This document shows, one piece after another, positions 33,301-38,891 of a stretch of DNA of 64,000 bases. The position numbers and the translations under genes were made by a program. Under the pieces are notes generated by a model. That model saw nothing but the letters and a program-made list of their open reading frames with translations, did no database searches and was not told the DNA's origin. Source of the DNA: Symbiodinium natans (Eukaryota; Sar; Dinophyceae; Suessiales; Symbiodiniaceae); the NCBI GenBank assembly GCA_905221605.1, contig CAJNDS010001269.1, forward strand, positions 1 through 64,000, read 5' to 3'. How positions within the stretch are numbered: the first letter of the stretch is position 1; the number at the start of each line of letters is the position of its first letter.

Positions 33301-34983
33301 AGGAACAAAAACAATAAATAAACATATATACATATACTAATATTTTATATATACACATATATATAAGATAGAAATAGTATGCTAATTAAACCCTTGAACC
33401 TCGAAACCTCCTTCAAGCCTTGCAAAACATACGCCCTTGTATGCCGGGCTTTTCAGAAACTTAAACTGAGTTGCCAGAATCAAAGTTAGATAGCCATGAT
33501 TTTGTGGTAACTTGGTTGCCTGGCTAACTTGGTTATCCTCGGCAAGAACTCAATTTATATACCTCCTATAGCCCTAAACCCTAAACCCTAAACCCGAAAC
33601 CCTGAAGCAATCAACTCCGAACCCCCGGCGCCTGGCCACTCACGAGCCGAGGCATGGATGTCCCCGAATCAACGCGCGGAAAAGCCTACAGGGTTTATTG
33701 AAATTATTACGTAAGGGTTCAGGTCTGGGGAAGTTTCGGGGAGTTTCGAGGAGTTTCGAGGCGTTTCTGTTTTGGATTTTTTGGAATAATTTCAAGTTAC
33801 AGGGGCTTGAGGGTTTAGGGTTTAGGGTTTAGGGTTTAGGGTTTAGGCTTTAGGGTTTACAGTTTAGGGTTTGCTGTAGGGTTTCGGGTTTAGGGTTTAG
33901 GGTGCACTTTGGGGCTTTAGAAGTAAGGGTTTAGGGGTGAAGGGTTTGAGGACTTTAGGGTCTGGGTTATGGTTGAGAGGGTTTTAAGGCTGAGGGTTTG
34001 GGGGTCTAAGGTGAAGGCCTGAGCGTTAGTTTAGAGGCTCGGGGCTTCAGCAGTTTGGGCTTTCAGCAGGGCCCCATGGCCGTGATGTACTTGTGTTGCT
34101 GGGTTCCTGCTAAGCAACTGAATTTAAGTTGCCACATAGAGGATGCTGAACTAGTTCCTACGTAGCCCTATTTCGGTAACTTAACCTTCCTAAACCCTAA
34201 AACCCTACGATGACAACCGAGCTTACAATACTTTACAAGAACCCGGGTCCGGAGTTGAGGGTCAGGCTTTGCGATTTATGTCGAGAAAGGCTGAGGACAG
34301 ATTCTGAGGTTCAGGTTGAGGGTACCAGGGTTCCGGGGTTGAGGGATTCGGGTGTGCAGGGCTCGAGATATATAATCCCCTACAAACCTGAACCCTAAAC
34401 CTTATGCCCGAAACCCTAAACCCTACGGTAAACCCTAACCCCTAAACCCCTAAACCCTGAACCCTAAACCCAAAACCTTATCACCCCCAGACAAACCACC
34501 CCTAAACCAGGCCTCCCAGGTGGATCCTGTGGCACCCTCCCCCAGCAGCCGACCGAATTCATATCGGTCCTCGGGCAGCTAGGGATTTCGGTGTTTAGGG
34601 TTTAGGGCCTAGGGTTTCGGCTAGTGTTTACAAGGGTTCGAAATTTGTGAAAAGATGGGCGGGGGGGGGGGGGGGGGTGGTGGGGGCGGGGGTGGGCACC
34701 CTTGTTTGCTTAGAGGGATGTATAGCGCCCTCTAAGTGGGTATAACGGTACGCCTGAAGGCGTCCTAGGATAAGCTTGGTCGGCTGTGCCCACACTGTTG
34801 CGAGCTTGGGGGGGTGGTCAAGCCTTCAAGTGCACAACAGAAACTCTAAACCCTAAACCCTAAACCCCAAACCCTAAACTTAGGTGTGGTCTTAGCCTGA
34901 GCTTGCCGAGACCTTGCTCTAGATCTCCAGACCACGCCCAGCGACATACACTGAGATATCTGCGCCATGTTGCGAGATGAAAC
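4869..34983 (-). CDS. Calcium-dependent protein kinase (CDPK), multi-exon gene, span of recognised exons
   Basis: Ser/Thr kinase fused to a four-EF-hand calmodulin-like domain; family knowledge says calcium binding to the EF hands releases the junction helix and activates the kinase. Seen in order: glycine loop GEGATGSTW, lysine in RAVKK, helix-C FLAEIE, HPN motif, IHRDIKPEN, LIDFG, YEAPEV, DMWSLGV, subdomain XI arginine (TLRLSAEE) and HPW, junction helix, then EF loops starting DTNGDG, DADGSG, DRDSSG and DVDGDG. All catalytic residues are kept, so activity is expected. At least 24 exons (about 1.29 kb) cover about 30 kb; boundaries were placed by family alignment plus reading phase. Every acceptor is AG/G; donors are about 14 GC, 6 GT and 1-2 GA. 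The first and last exons may be missing: the first listed exon starts at an acceptor. The linkers EF1-EF2 and EF3-EF4 are shorter than the usual 24 residues, so one or two mini-exons were probably missed. The introns hold the telomere-like arrays. Confidence 0.88.
5428..5467 (-). CDS. CDPK exon: EF-hand 4
   Basis: Split codon, then YDVDGDGELNMR, with Glu completed in the next exon: a canonical EF loop. Acceptor CCAAG/G, donor GT (gtgccc). Confidence 0.92.
5503..5640. mobile_element. MITE-like element, family F copy
   Basis: Ends ctccccttagaacctta / ttcccaaggggaatatagg with internal tcttgggttttatata repeated twice. Second copy at 62,585-62,672. It starts 36 bp above the EF-hand 4 acceptor. 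Confidence 0.8.
5690..5815 (+). repeat. G/T-rich TTTGGGG-type array
   Basis: Variant units (GGGGTTTGG, GGGGCTTAG) grade into TTTAGGG; lies in the intron before EF-hand 4. Confidence 0.85.
6606..6685 (-). repeat. CCCTAAA array
   Basis: About 11 units with one CCCTGAA variant, intronic. Confidence 0.95.
7139..7181 (-). CDS. CDPK exon: EF-hand 3, second part
   Basis: Starts ELFQLLKDADPEDT, with the first Glu as position 12 of EF3. Acceptor CCGAG/G. The 3' end is inferred (GA donor after ACC G). About nine residues before EF4 are still unaccounted for. Confidence 0.72.
7719..7766 (-). CDS. CDPK exon: EF-hand 3, first part
   Basis: 16 codons, VFRALDRDSSGKISIH, phase 0 to 0. Acceptor CGCCAG/G, donor GT. 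The EF3 loop is DRDSSGKISIH plus Glu from the next exon. A plus-strand frame of 68 codons here is a shadow. Confidence 0.92.
8370..8431 (-). CDS. CDPK exon: EF-hand 2, second part
   Basis: Completes the split serine, then EFMAAAIDRKILFREDLCLQ, matching the CDPK string after EF2. Acceptor GCAAG/G, donor GC. A CCCTAAA array begins about 14 bp above the acceptor. Confidence 0.92.
8444..8524 (-). repeat. CCCTAAA array between the two EF-hand 2 exons
   Basis: About 11 units with one CCCTGAA variant; fills about a third of the 263 bp intron that splits EF-hand 2. Confidence 0.95.
8695..8731 (-). CDS. CDPK exon: EF-hand 2, first part
   Basis: ALDADGSGAIDY plus one base. Acceptor GCTAG/G, donor GC. 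The following serine and glutamate come from the next exon, giving the full loop DADGSGAIDYSE. Confidence 0.93.
8990..9078 (+). repeat. TTTAGGG array
   Basis: About 12 units, the last ones mutated (TTTACGG, GGTTAAG). Intronic. Confidence 0.95.
9100..10560. other. Intronic stretch, no supported exon
   Basis: Purine-rich block at 9,240-9,430, many isolated telomere-like motifs, arrays at 10,171-10,230 and 10,413-10,470 (CCCTAAA then CTACC-type). The 99- and 89-codon frames at 9.2-9.5 kb on opposite strands look like shadows of purine-rich sequence. Confidence 0.5.
10570..10601 (-). CDS. Possible CDPK exon between EF-hands 1 and 2
   Basis: A GC-rich island with acceptor CTAG/G reads EIGYMGTDLAWA, resembling the helix between EF1 and EF2. 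Both ends and the phase to EF1 are unsettled, and it alone does not fill the expected 24-residue linker. Confidence 0.35.
10774..10872 (+). repeat. (CCCCCA)n then (CACACC)n microsatellite
   Basis: Hexamer array that explains proline- or glycine-only open frames on both strands here. Confidence 0.95.
10921..11020 (+). repeat. TTTAGGG array
   Basis: About 13 units with two TTGAGGG variants, adjoining the CCCCCA microsatellite. Confidence 0.95.
11314..11390. mobile_element. MITE-like element, family H copy
   Basis: Same ends as 2,615-2,726, shorter middle. Confidence 0.75.
11694..11815 (+). mobile_element. Dispersed element, family I copy
   Basis: ccctactttggagtagaccc ... gtacatacttttaaggtata ... 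gtatagcactccaaaactc. Matches 44,078-44,205. Confidence 0.75.
12271..12309 (-). CDS. CDPK exon 18: EF-hand 1
   Basis: 13 codons, ASDTNGDGSLSLE, a canonical EF loop (D1, N3, D5, G6, L8). The position-12 acid comes from the next exon. Acceptor CTCAG/G, probable GA donor (gacccc); the end is less certain than the start. Confidence 0.85.
12360..12625 (+). repeat. TTTAGGG arrays around a short unique spacer
   Basis: Arrays at 12,360-12,427 and 12,539-12,620 flank a 110 bp unique piece, upstream of EF-hand 1 on the transcript. Confidence 0.9.
12883..12935 (+). repeat. (CT)n microsatellite
   Basis: Interrupted CTCTCT tract just beyond CDPK exon 17, in intron. Confidence 0.95.
13037..13106 (-). CDS. 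CDPK exon 17: junction helix, second part
   Basis: 23 codons after a split codon: ILLMVVARHLGANDLPEI then YDAFK, leading into EF-hand 1. Acceptor CTCAG/G, donor GC. An alternative longer reading of about 79 codons in another frame here is a shadow. Confidence 0.85.
13421..13467 (-). CDS. CDPK exon 16: junction helix, first part
   Basis: 15 codons plus two bases, VAARLKRYQSTSYFR, matching the CDPK autoinhibitory junction (LxRLKxFxxxxxFR). Acceptor CCGCAG/G, donor GC. Confidence 0.85.
14448..14543 (-). CDS. CDPK exon 15: subdomain XI and HPW
   Basis: 32 codons with ELIRRLLVPDPTLRLSAEE and HPW, the end of the kinase fold. Donor GT. The acceptor is made by the telomere-like repeat itself: the array (ctaaaccc on the transcript) runs to within four bases of the splice site. 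Confidence 0.95.
14843..14921 (-). CDS. CDPK exon 14: subdomain X
   Basis: 26 codons after a split codon, including TGTFTMSGEVWDKVS, equivalent to the CDPK stretch before the SEEAKDLI motif. Ends CEELAR with a GC donor. Acceptor TTGCAG/G. Confidence 0.88.
15451..15527 (-). CDS. CDPK exon 13: DMWSLGV (subdomain IX)
   Basis: 25 codons plus two bases starting DMWSLGVLLYAMLSGEMPF, the helix-F and helix-G start of CaMK kinases. Acceptor TCCAG/G, donor GC. The split codon is completed by exon 14. Confidence 0.95.
15540..15690 (+). repeat. Degenerate TTTAGGG array at exon 13 acceptor
   Basis: Mixed TTTAGGG, CTTAGGG, ATAGGG and TTTCGGG units starting 13 bp from the exon 13 acceptor and running nearly to the extra exon at 15,710. 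Confidence 0.9.
15710..15778 (-). CDS. In-phase extra exon inside the kinase domain
   Basis: 23 codons, reading EARVPVLSDVPLLLRRMF and on to a GT donor (gtggac); acceptor TTTCAG/G. It is phase 0 to 0 and lies between exons 12 and 13, which already join correctly without it. Including it would insert 23 residues just before DMWSLGV. It could be an alternative cassette exon, a decoy or chance. No family recognised. Confidence 0.45.
16020..16600 (+). repeat. C-rich tract and AT-rich trinucleotide tract
   Basis: 16,070-16,260 is CCCCA/CCCCT-rich and yields Pro- or Gly-rich frames on both strands. 16,405-16,570 is TTA/TTC-rich. Neither looks coding. Confidence 0.85.
16668..16740 (-). repeat. CCCTAAA array
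   Basis: Six good units then decayed ones. The rest of the 15.8-17.7 kb intron holds no further convincing exon. Confidence 0.9.
17680..17724 (-). CDS. CDPK exon 12: APE motif, GA donor
   Basis: 15 codons, AYEAPEVQHPGCYGS, with the APE motif. Acceptor GACAG/G. The only donor giving the expected join to DMWSLGV in exon 13 is GA (gactcg), a rare site known from dinoflagellates. Confidence 0.87.
18402..18457 (-). CDS. CDPK exon 11: activation loop
   Basis: Completes DFG, then IACHFKQTATLRSRGGTE, the activation segment up to the GT of the P+1 region. Acceptor AACAG/G, donor GC (gcctac). Confidence 0.88.
18762..18789 (-). CDS. CDPK exon 10: DFG micro-exon
   Basis: 28 bp: EAPAKLIDF plus the first base of the DFG glycine. 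Acceptor CCCAG/G, donor GT (gtgcag). The glycine codon is completed by exon 11. Confidence 0.9.
18989..19104. mobile_element. MITE-like inverted-repeat element, family A copy 1
   Basis: Ends gggatgttccccctt ... ggggaacatccc with inner inverted arms (actaacagtccttt / aaaggactgttt). A second copy lies at 57,239-57,337. Right arm here is degraded. Confidence 0.8.
19696..19774 (-). CDS. CDPK exon 9: catalytic loop HRDIKPEN
   Basis: 26 codons after a split codon, including YCHDRGIIHRDIKPENILF. The HRD aspartate is the catalytic base, and Lys and Asn complete the loop. Acceptor TGCGCAG/G; the donor GT placed after HADA gives the right phase for exon 10. Confidence 0.97.
20791..20828 (-). CDS. CDPK exon 8: helix E
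   Basis: 12 codons plus two bases, VAKLIRQLARAL, phase 0 to 2, acceptor AAAAG/G, donor GC. Helix E leads directly into YCHDRG of exon 9 with an arginine formed across the junction. Confidence 0.85.
20836..20970 (+). repeat. TTTAGGG array at exon 8 acceptor
   Basis: Mixed TTTAGGG, TTTGGGG and TTCAGGG units starting about 8 bp above the CDPK exon 8 acceptor. Confidence 0.92.
21573..21665 (+). mobile_element. Dispersed element, family D copy
   Basis: ctaggatggcccttaatacc ... tatgatgctcttaaacgcaa ... tgtccccaagg; intronic in the CDPK gene. Confidence 0.78.
21850..21908 (-). repeat. CCCTAAA array after exon 7
   Basis: Eight units between the MITE-like copy at 21.6 kb and CDPK exon 7; a looser array continues at 21,790-21,840. 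Confidence 0.92.
21946..22011 (-). CDS. CDPK exon 7: hinge / helix D (GGELFDRI)
   Basis: 22 codons beginning DLCHGGELFDRI, the hallmark CaMK/CDPK sequence after the hinge. Phase 0 to 0, acceptor CCAAG/G, donor GC (gccaca). A TTTAGGG array starts just above it and a CCCTAAA array ends just below it. Confidence 0.92.
22026..22145 (+). repeat. TTTAGGG array before exon 7
   Basis: Degenerate units beginning 15 bp above the CDPK exon 7 acceptor, ending in CTTAAGG variants. Confidence 0.9.
22284..22325 (-). CDS. CDPK exon 6: beta-5 / hinge
   Basis: 14 codons, EVFEDKDSIYIVMA, phase 0 to 0, acceptor GAAG/G, donor GC. Matches the CDPK hinge (EVFED..YIVMEL). Confidence 0.9.
23255..23296 (-). CDS. CDPK exon 5: HPN motif, beta-4
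   Basis: 14 codons, VLKQLDHPNICKLY, phase 0 to 0, acceptor TGCCAG/G, donor GC (gcgcct). Typical CDPK subdomain IV. Joins to exon 6 as KLY-EVFED. Confidence 0.9.
23738..23846 (-). CDS. Intronic chain exon 4
   Basis: 36 codons including MPRFSVEDLTLNTRRLIESE and FAEDFDLLGF. Acceptor CCGAG/G. The end used here is a GA donor after GGC, but the frame stays open further. It contains a Met that could start a short product. The end resembles the start of a kinase lobe (DFDLLGFRRLG) but no glycine loop follows. Confidence 0.55.
23738..28058 (-). CDS. Second same-strand exon chain inside the 7.7 kb CDPK intron
   Basis: Four GC-rich segments (28,058-27,974; 26,078-25,982; 24,843-24,770; 23,846-23,738) join with matching phases (2/1, 0, 2/1), all with AG/G acceptors. 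The product is arginine- and glutamate-rich and probably helical in its middle (SEELEAVLL). It has no place between AEIE and VLKQLDHPN of the kinase. It may be alternative 5' exons feeding exon 5 (its last phase, 0, would fit), an insertion, or a nested gene. I do not recognise the family. Confidence 0.6.
24274..24330 (+). repeat. (GA)n microsatellite
   Basis: Accounts for the Arg-Glu and Leu-Ser open frames on opposite strands. Confidence 0.95.
24770..24843 (-). CDS. Intronic chain exon 3 (helical, acidic)
   Basis: 24 codons: GERYVAEENMLRFERLSEEL then EAVL, strongly helical and possibly coiled-coil. Acceptor TTGCAG/G, GA donor (gaggga). Confidence 0.62.
25595..25701. mobile_element. MITE-like element, family B copy
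   Basis: Ends cttggtagcccactaacc ... accgggctaccaag, about 107 bp, with inner arms around gggtaccc. See also 43,186-43,288. Confidence 0.8.
25702..25975 (-). repeat. CCCCTAAA (8-bp) array grading into A-rich variants
   Basis: About 15 units of an 8-bp variant, then CCCCAAAAA and CCCTAAA types. It abuts the end of a family B element. Confidence 0.92.
25982..26078 (-). CDS. Intronic chain exon 2 (Arg-rich)
   Basis: 32 codons with a basic run (DEDRRRRRLG) followed by ATAQELNSWLQ. Acceptor CTGAG/G, GA donor (gagacg). It is the GC-richest unique segment of the region, flanked by CCCCTAAA arrays. Confidence 0.62.
26913..27000 (+). mobile_element. Dispersed element, family D copy
   Basis: gatggcccttagaaccctcc ... 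atcatgctcttgaacccaat ... agggcctac. Immediately followed by a family E-like hairpin. Confidence 0.75.
27067..27225. mobile_element. Hairpin element, family E-like
   Basis: cttatatacaccatgtatta occurs twice as a direct repeat around an inverted run (agagggtttttaaaaaccctct); outer ends ggcccctt / aaggggcc, then gggcccttggttccaacc, which matches 42.5 and 49.9 kb. Confidence 0.7.
27974..28058 (-). CDS. Intronic chain exon 1
   Basis: 27 codons in good GC3 usage, including KDPYRGCIPFAVVRCPYARA. Acceptor AGAG/G, donor GT (gtgccc), ends with two bases of a codon that the next segment completes as Arg. A 131-codon frame overlapping it is a shadow full of low-complexity sequence. Confidence 0.6.
28267..28485. 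other. Open on both strands, coding strand unclear
   Basis: A repeat-free block about 200 bp long with an open frame on each strand. The minus frame includes LRVVPSRALVVVRELLEGHR and the plus frame includes YPLKEYVKQGFPRSRLVLK. Both have plausible codon use. It lies inside the large CDPK intron. No family recognised. Confidence 0.35.
28577..28614 (+). repeat. Poly-T / poly-G junction
   Basis: T16 with one G, then G18. One of several such junctions in the window. Confidence 0.95.
29137..29286 (+). repeat. Two poly-C / poly-A junctions
   Basis: C-rich then A-run at 29,149-29,177 and C15 directly followed by an A run of about 22 at 29,250-29,286. Confidence 0.95.
29565..29755 (+). repeat. C/A junction, AAT-rich and CA tracts
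   Basis: C10A11, then (AAT)n-like sequence, then (CA)n and A-run; produces spurious Phe/Tyr/Leu-rich frames on the minus strand. Confidence 0.95.
29857..29960 (-). repeat. CCCTAAACCCTAATAAA higher-order array
   Basis: Telomere-like units in a longer repeat of two CCCTAA units plus TAAA, about five times. Confidence 0.88.
30247..30276 (-). CDS. Possible 10-codon exon in the same intron
   Basis: VGRFGSDCRL, phase 0 to 0, acceptor TCGAG/G and GT donor (gtttgg). Small, so chance cannot be excluded. Confidence 0.3.
30618..30800 (+). repeat. GGGTTCTTA (9-bp) array
   Basis: About 15 tandem units of the 9-mer, then four GGTTTCTTA units; starts from and returns to ordinary TTTAGGG. It encodes an artefactual Leu-Arg-Val repeat frame. 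Confidence 0.96.
31024..31080 (-). CDS. CDPK exon 4: helix C
   Basis: 19 codons ending in FLAEIE, the helix-C glutamate that pairs with the catalytic lysine. Phase 0 to 0, acceptor TTCGCAG/G, donor GT (gtaacc). It joins exactly to exon 5 to give the family-standard string AEIEVLKQLDHPN, across a 7.7 kb intron. Confidence 0.82.
31340..31475 (-). repeat. CCCTAAA / CCCTGAA array
   Basis: About 18 units; the central block is homogenised to CCCTGAA. Confidence 0.95.
31742..31850 (+). mobile_element. Dispersed element, family D copy
   Basis: ctaggatggcccgtaaaacc ... atatgatcctcttaaaccca ... tcccaagggcctaccgag. Related copies at 2,779-2,945 (split by a TTTAGGG array), 21,573-21,665, 26,913-27,000 and 32,493-32,590. 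Confidence 0.8.
32180..32203 (-). CDS. CDPK exon 3: catalytic lysine (24-bp micro-exon)
   Basis: Eight codons, EGARAVKK, phase 0 to 0, acceptor GGCAG/G and donor GC (gcaatt). It supplies the VAVK-type lysine of subdomain II. Joining to exon 4 gives RAVKKVLKGRF, typical of CaMK/CDPK beta-3. The loop between the glycine loop and the lysine is a few residues shorter than usual. Confidence 0.72.
32493..32590 (+). mobile_element. Dispersed element, family D copy
   Basis: ctaggatgacccttaagccc ... ccccttaaacccaatagggg ... caggggcctgcc; diverged copy of the 31,742 element. Confidence 0.75.
34513..34569 (-). CDS. CDPK exon 2: glycine-rich loop
   Basis: 19 codons reading DRYEFGRLLGEGATGSTWE, a textbook kinase subdomain I (GxGxxG with a following aromatic). 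Phase 0 to 0; acceptor CCCGAG/G, donor GC. This identified the start of the ATP-binding lobe. Confidence 0.85.
34897..34983 (-). CDS. CDPK exon 1 (N-terminal segment)
   Basis: 29 codons, phase 0 to 0, acceptor GCCAG/G and donor GC. It holds two methionines (NMAQISQCMSLG) and a basic end (RSRARSRQAQ) that joins in phase to the start of the kinase domain. A Met here could be the start, but the segment opens at an acceptor, so an upstream exon is possible. No Gly follows either Met, so the N-myristoylation seen in many CDPKs is not supported here. Confidence 0.6.
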
Positions 34984-36227
34984 CTGGCCGCGTCAGCGTT
35001 TGCAGTTCCCGGAGGGTTCATGTACCCAAATAACATACTTCGGCCAGACATACCTGGACCAAACAAACTATACGGGAAATGCATAAATTTAAAGACCTCC
35101 AAGTCTTCCTTTTGCAAGTGTAGCTACATGGACCCCCCCCCACCACACCGCTTTCCAAGAGCATGGGTCGACCATCTGCTCAGACGTTTCGGAAACCCTG
35201 TTGGGCTCAAACTATCAGAATGAGGCCCTCGGGCTATAAGCATGAAAAAGAACCCTTTAAAGCAGTAAGAACTTAGGTTATATCCCCCCCTGAGCTTTTG
35301 TTCGTCTGGCAATGCCGCTCTTTTTCGTGATTGAGGAAAGGGATGCAGAAAATCCTATCTGGCCAGAGGGCTACACACCGGGGCTGGGCAACATGCGCCT
35401 CAAATAGTTAGGAAGCAAGAAAAGTGAAGAAAAGGGAAAAAAGGATAAAGCACAGAGGGCTAAGAAGCACAGAGGGCTAAGGGGCAATTAAAGGCCAAAG
35501 GGTTTAGGGGACTGGGAGACGATGGGATTTGTCAGGATCAGAAGCCAACGCCCCCCTCCCCCCCCCCCCCCCCCCCCCCCCGCCGCAAAAGCCACACTAA
35601 ATCCGAAACCTGCGCCTGAGCATGAGCCGATAATACTCCGACCCCTCCATAAGCTCTACCTGGACCTACATGGGGTTAGCTTGGAGGTTCAGGAAATCCC
35701 AAAACTCCCAATGCAAAGCCTGATGATACGGTACCTCAGTTCAGTTGCATCCCAAGACCCCCGACATCCGAAACTCGCCCTCCAAACCCCAAAACTCTCT
35801 ACATCGAATTCCTACTCCTCCAGGAAATCAGTGACTTCTCCAGGCTAGGCTTCTTCCTGTTCCAGACCAACTTTGGAAATCCAAATTCGCCAAACCCGTG
35901 CCCTAGATCCTAAACCCTGTCTGAAATGTATCGGGTACGAATTCTAAACGGGCAGGCTCCAATACTCCTTTCTTCAGGCTGCTTCGATGAGACTAGCGCC
36001 CAGGGACCCGCGTATGATTTTTTGTTTGGGCTTTAGGGTCTGGGCTTCATACCTAGGCATGAAGGGATATTGAAGTCTCTTCGAAGAGCCTGCAGACCCT
36101 AAACCCTAATCCCTTAAACCCTAAATCCTAAACCCTAAACCCTAAAGGGCCTTTGTAGTTGACGGCAGAGCTCATGCGCTTGTGAGTTCCGGACACGGGT
36201 GTGGAATCTCCTTGACGGCTCAGGGTG

Positions 36228-36344
36228 TACTTGGAGGTTCATGGGTAGTTAGAACTGGAGCTGCAAGTAAGGTTCATAACCTTGTTTAGGGCACGTTTAT
36301 CTCTACTTAGAACTGCCAACTACTACCCATGGCCGTTCAAGTAG
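36228..36344. mobile_element. MITE-like element, family C copy
   Basis: Ends tacttggaggttcatgggta and tacccatggccgttcaagta, 117 bp. Confidence 0.82.
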
Positions 36345-36454
36345 GGTGTTTGGGGCCAGAACAACATAGTGTAGCCGCCGACTCAAGGGGGGTCGCCCAT
36401 AACAACATTGACAACCCTGAGCCCCAGACTTACGTCCTGAAAAACTTCAACTTA

Positions 36455-36690
36455 AACCCTTAAACAGTTAAACCCTTACACACCCTTACACCCTTACACC
36501 CTTAAATCCTTAAACCCTTAAACTCGTAAACCCCTAAACCCGTAAACCCGTAAACCCGTAAATCCTTAAACCCTTAAACCCTTAAACCCTTAAACCCTTA
36601 AACCCTTAAACCCTTAAACCCTTGAACCCTTGAACCCTTGAACCCTTAAACCCTTATACCCTTAAACCCTTAAACCCTTAACCTCAACCT
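36455..36690 (-). repeat. CCCTTAAA (8-bp) array
   Basis: About 28 units of an 8-bp variant with CCCTTGAA, CCCTTACA and CCCGTAAA sub-blocks, each locally homogenised. Confidence 0.96.
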
Positions 36691-37591
36691 GAACCCCAGC
36701 GCCCAGAGCTCCGAGACCCTGGAGGAAAGAACATTCATTACATCGAAGATGCTTTCTCTCTTGGCTGAGAGTTTTGGGGCTTTTTGCTTGATTTACGAAT
36801 CTTGGGGGGCCCTTGGAGCTCTGCATGTGTGACCCGACACTTCCTTTAAACTATCTAGTCTTCCAAGGCTTACGAGTAGCTCCTGAAGCAAGTGATGAAC
36901 AAACACGATACAAACCAAACCCCTACCCCCATGAACCGCTCTCGTGCCACACTGCATGTAGACTCGCTTGGTTGAGGGACCAAAGGAGGGACACTTTTTC
37001 GGGAGCTTAGGGGTTCTGGAGGGGCTATTTAGGGGCTACTTGGGTCTATAGGGTCGATGTAAGGGCTATATAGGGGAACAACCTTCTAGGAAGCAAGCCC
37101 TCAGAAGGATTCGGGGCTTGAGACGGCTTGTCAAGGCTTTTTTTTGGCTGAAACTTTTTGAACGTTTAGGATTCCGGGTTCAGGGCCATATCTGCCAGCT
37201 GACCCGATCTGCTGGCAAGGTCGGTGGTTGGGTTCGACTTTGCCTCACATCGGCGAGCAGGCTTTGGGCTCTAAACCCTAAAACCTAAACCCTAACCCTA
37301 AACCCTAAACCCTAAACCCTCAACCCTCAACCCTCAACCCTAAACCCTAAAGGCTTGAGCATGCCTGTAACTCTGGCTCCCTACGGCTGCTGTTTTGGCA
37401 AAGGCTTCCCTAGTTGCTGAGTACCCTGACCCAAAACAGCTTGACCTTTCAATCATGGTAGCATTGTATATACCCCCAAGAGGCTAAAAGGCTATCTACT
37501 CAGCTACTATGCTTCCATGGCCGAGTCATCTTCAAGACTGCACATCTCAACCCTCTGCGCTACACCCCCACAGCTAGAACTTCGAAACCGT

Positions 37592-37712
37592 CTAAACCCT
37601 AAACCCTAAACCCTAAACCCTAAACCCTAAACCCTAAACCCTAAACCCTAAACCCTAAACCCTAAACCCTAAACCCTAAACCCCAAACCCTAAACCCTAA
37701 ACCCTGAACCCC
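37592..37712 (-). repeat. CCCTAAA array
   Basis: About 16 near-perfect units, one of the cleanest in the window. Others nearby: 37,972-38,075 and 38,178-38,226. Confidence 0.96.
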
Positions 37713-38093
37713 GTAGACCTCCTAAAGATCCTAAGGCCTAAACCCTAAACCCCCGGATTGCGAGTGAGGGAATCTACTTGTTATTACCAGTAGGATGAGA
37801 AGTAGGATAACTCCAATCAAAAAGAGGGACTTCTTGGTGCACTGACAACTCGACGTTAGTACCCGTCAAGCGTGGTGTCACCAAGGTGAGGGGCTCGGGG
37901 ACGCTGTGGGAAAAAATGCTCAATCCGAGCCCTCCTAAAACCTGAGCTCTGGACACCAAACAAACCTTTCCCTAAACCCTAAACCCTAAACCCTAAACCC
38001 TAAACCCTAAACCCTAAACCCTAAACCCCAATCCAAACCCCAAACCCTAAACCCCACACCCTAAACCCTAAACCCCAAACCCCTTCTGCTGGC

Positions 38094-38156
38094 CTTGACT
38101 ATGGGCCGAGACCTTGGCGAGTCCAGCGAGTCCTCTTCCCACTGGTCCCCCAAGGC
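38094..38156 (-). CDS. Unidentified exon
   Basis: 21 codons, ALGDQWEEDSLDSPRSRPIV then K, phase 0 to 0; acceptor TCTCAG/G, GC donor (gccagc). Acidic then basic. Upstream of the CDPK; might be the 5' part of the CDPK or the 3' part of the Ubl gene. Confidence 0.6.
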
Positions 38157-38607
38157 CTGAGATCCGAGGTTTCGGGGAACCCTAAACCCTAAACCCTAAA
38201 CCCTAAACCCTAAACCCTAAACCCTACTGCAAACCCTCAACCCACGGAGCTGTTAGCCATCAGGGCTCAGGGTTCGTTTCCGGGTTCACCGTGTATGTTT
38301 GCGCTTGGGTTTAGGGTTTAGGGTTTAGGGTTTAGGACTTAGGGTATAGGGTTTAGGGTTTAGAGTCTAAAGTTTAGGGTTAGGGGTTTAAGGCGCAGAG
38401 ATTAGGGTTTCGATTCTCAGCGTCTAACGCAAGGAGGGCGAGGAACGAGGGAGGCGGATTCGAGGGCGGGGGTGCGGTTATGTTGCTTATGAAATTGCTG
38501 GGACGTGCTGCATCGTACCCCCCTTCCGGAATTGCCATCTAGACATAAGCGTCTGGGGAGTGTGAGTGCTTTAGTGCATGGTAGCGGATGTTATCCTGAC
38601 TCTACAG

Positions 38608-38891
38608 GCCTATGTGGCGCTCGAGCACATGGCCCCTGTGGAAACAAGCTCCCCGAAACCCTTCCCAGGCTGCGGTTTAAAACTTACGCTTAAGGCCAGA
38701 AGTCGAAGTCGAGACTGCTTGGGTGCCATAACAAGTCATAACTTCCTGAATTACTCACAACTGCCCGTAAACCTCCAAGCTCTACTGAACCCCAACCCTA
38801 GACCCTGACTCTTTAACCCCCTGCGCCAAGATGCGCAGTTGAAAAGTGCGGCCTCAGTGCCCAACATGCGCGAGTCGGGGAGGCGTGCAAG
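38608..38891 (+). CDS. Possible plus-strand exon(s)
   Basis: 38,608-38,668 reads AYVALEHMAPVETSSPKPFP after a good acceptor (gactctacag/G) with a GC donor. A second block ends at 38,891 with a consensus donor AAG/gtaagg and reads KSAASVPNMRESGRRA. The join between them is not resolved, and a minus-strand frame is also open over the second. Confidence 0.35.
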
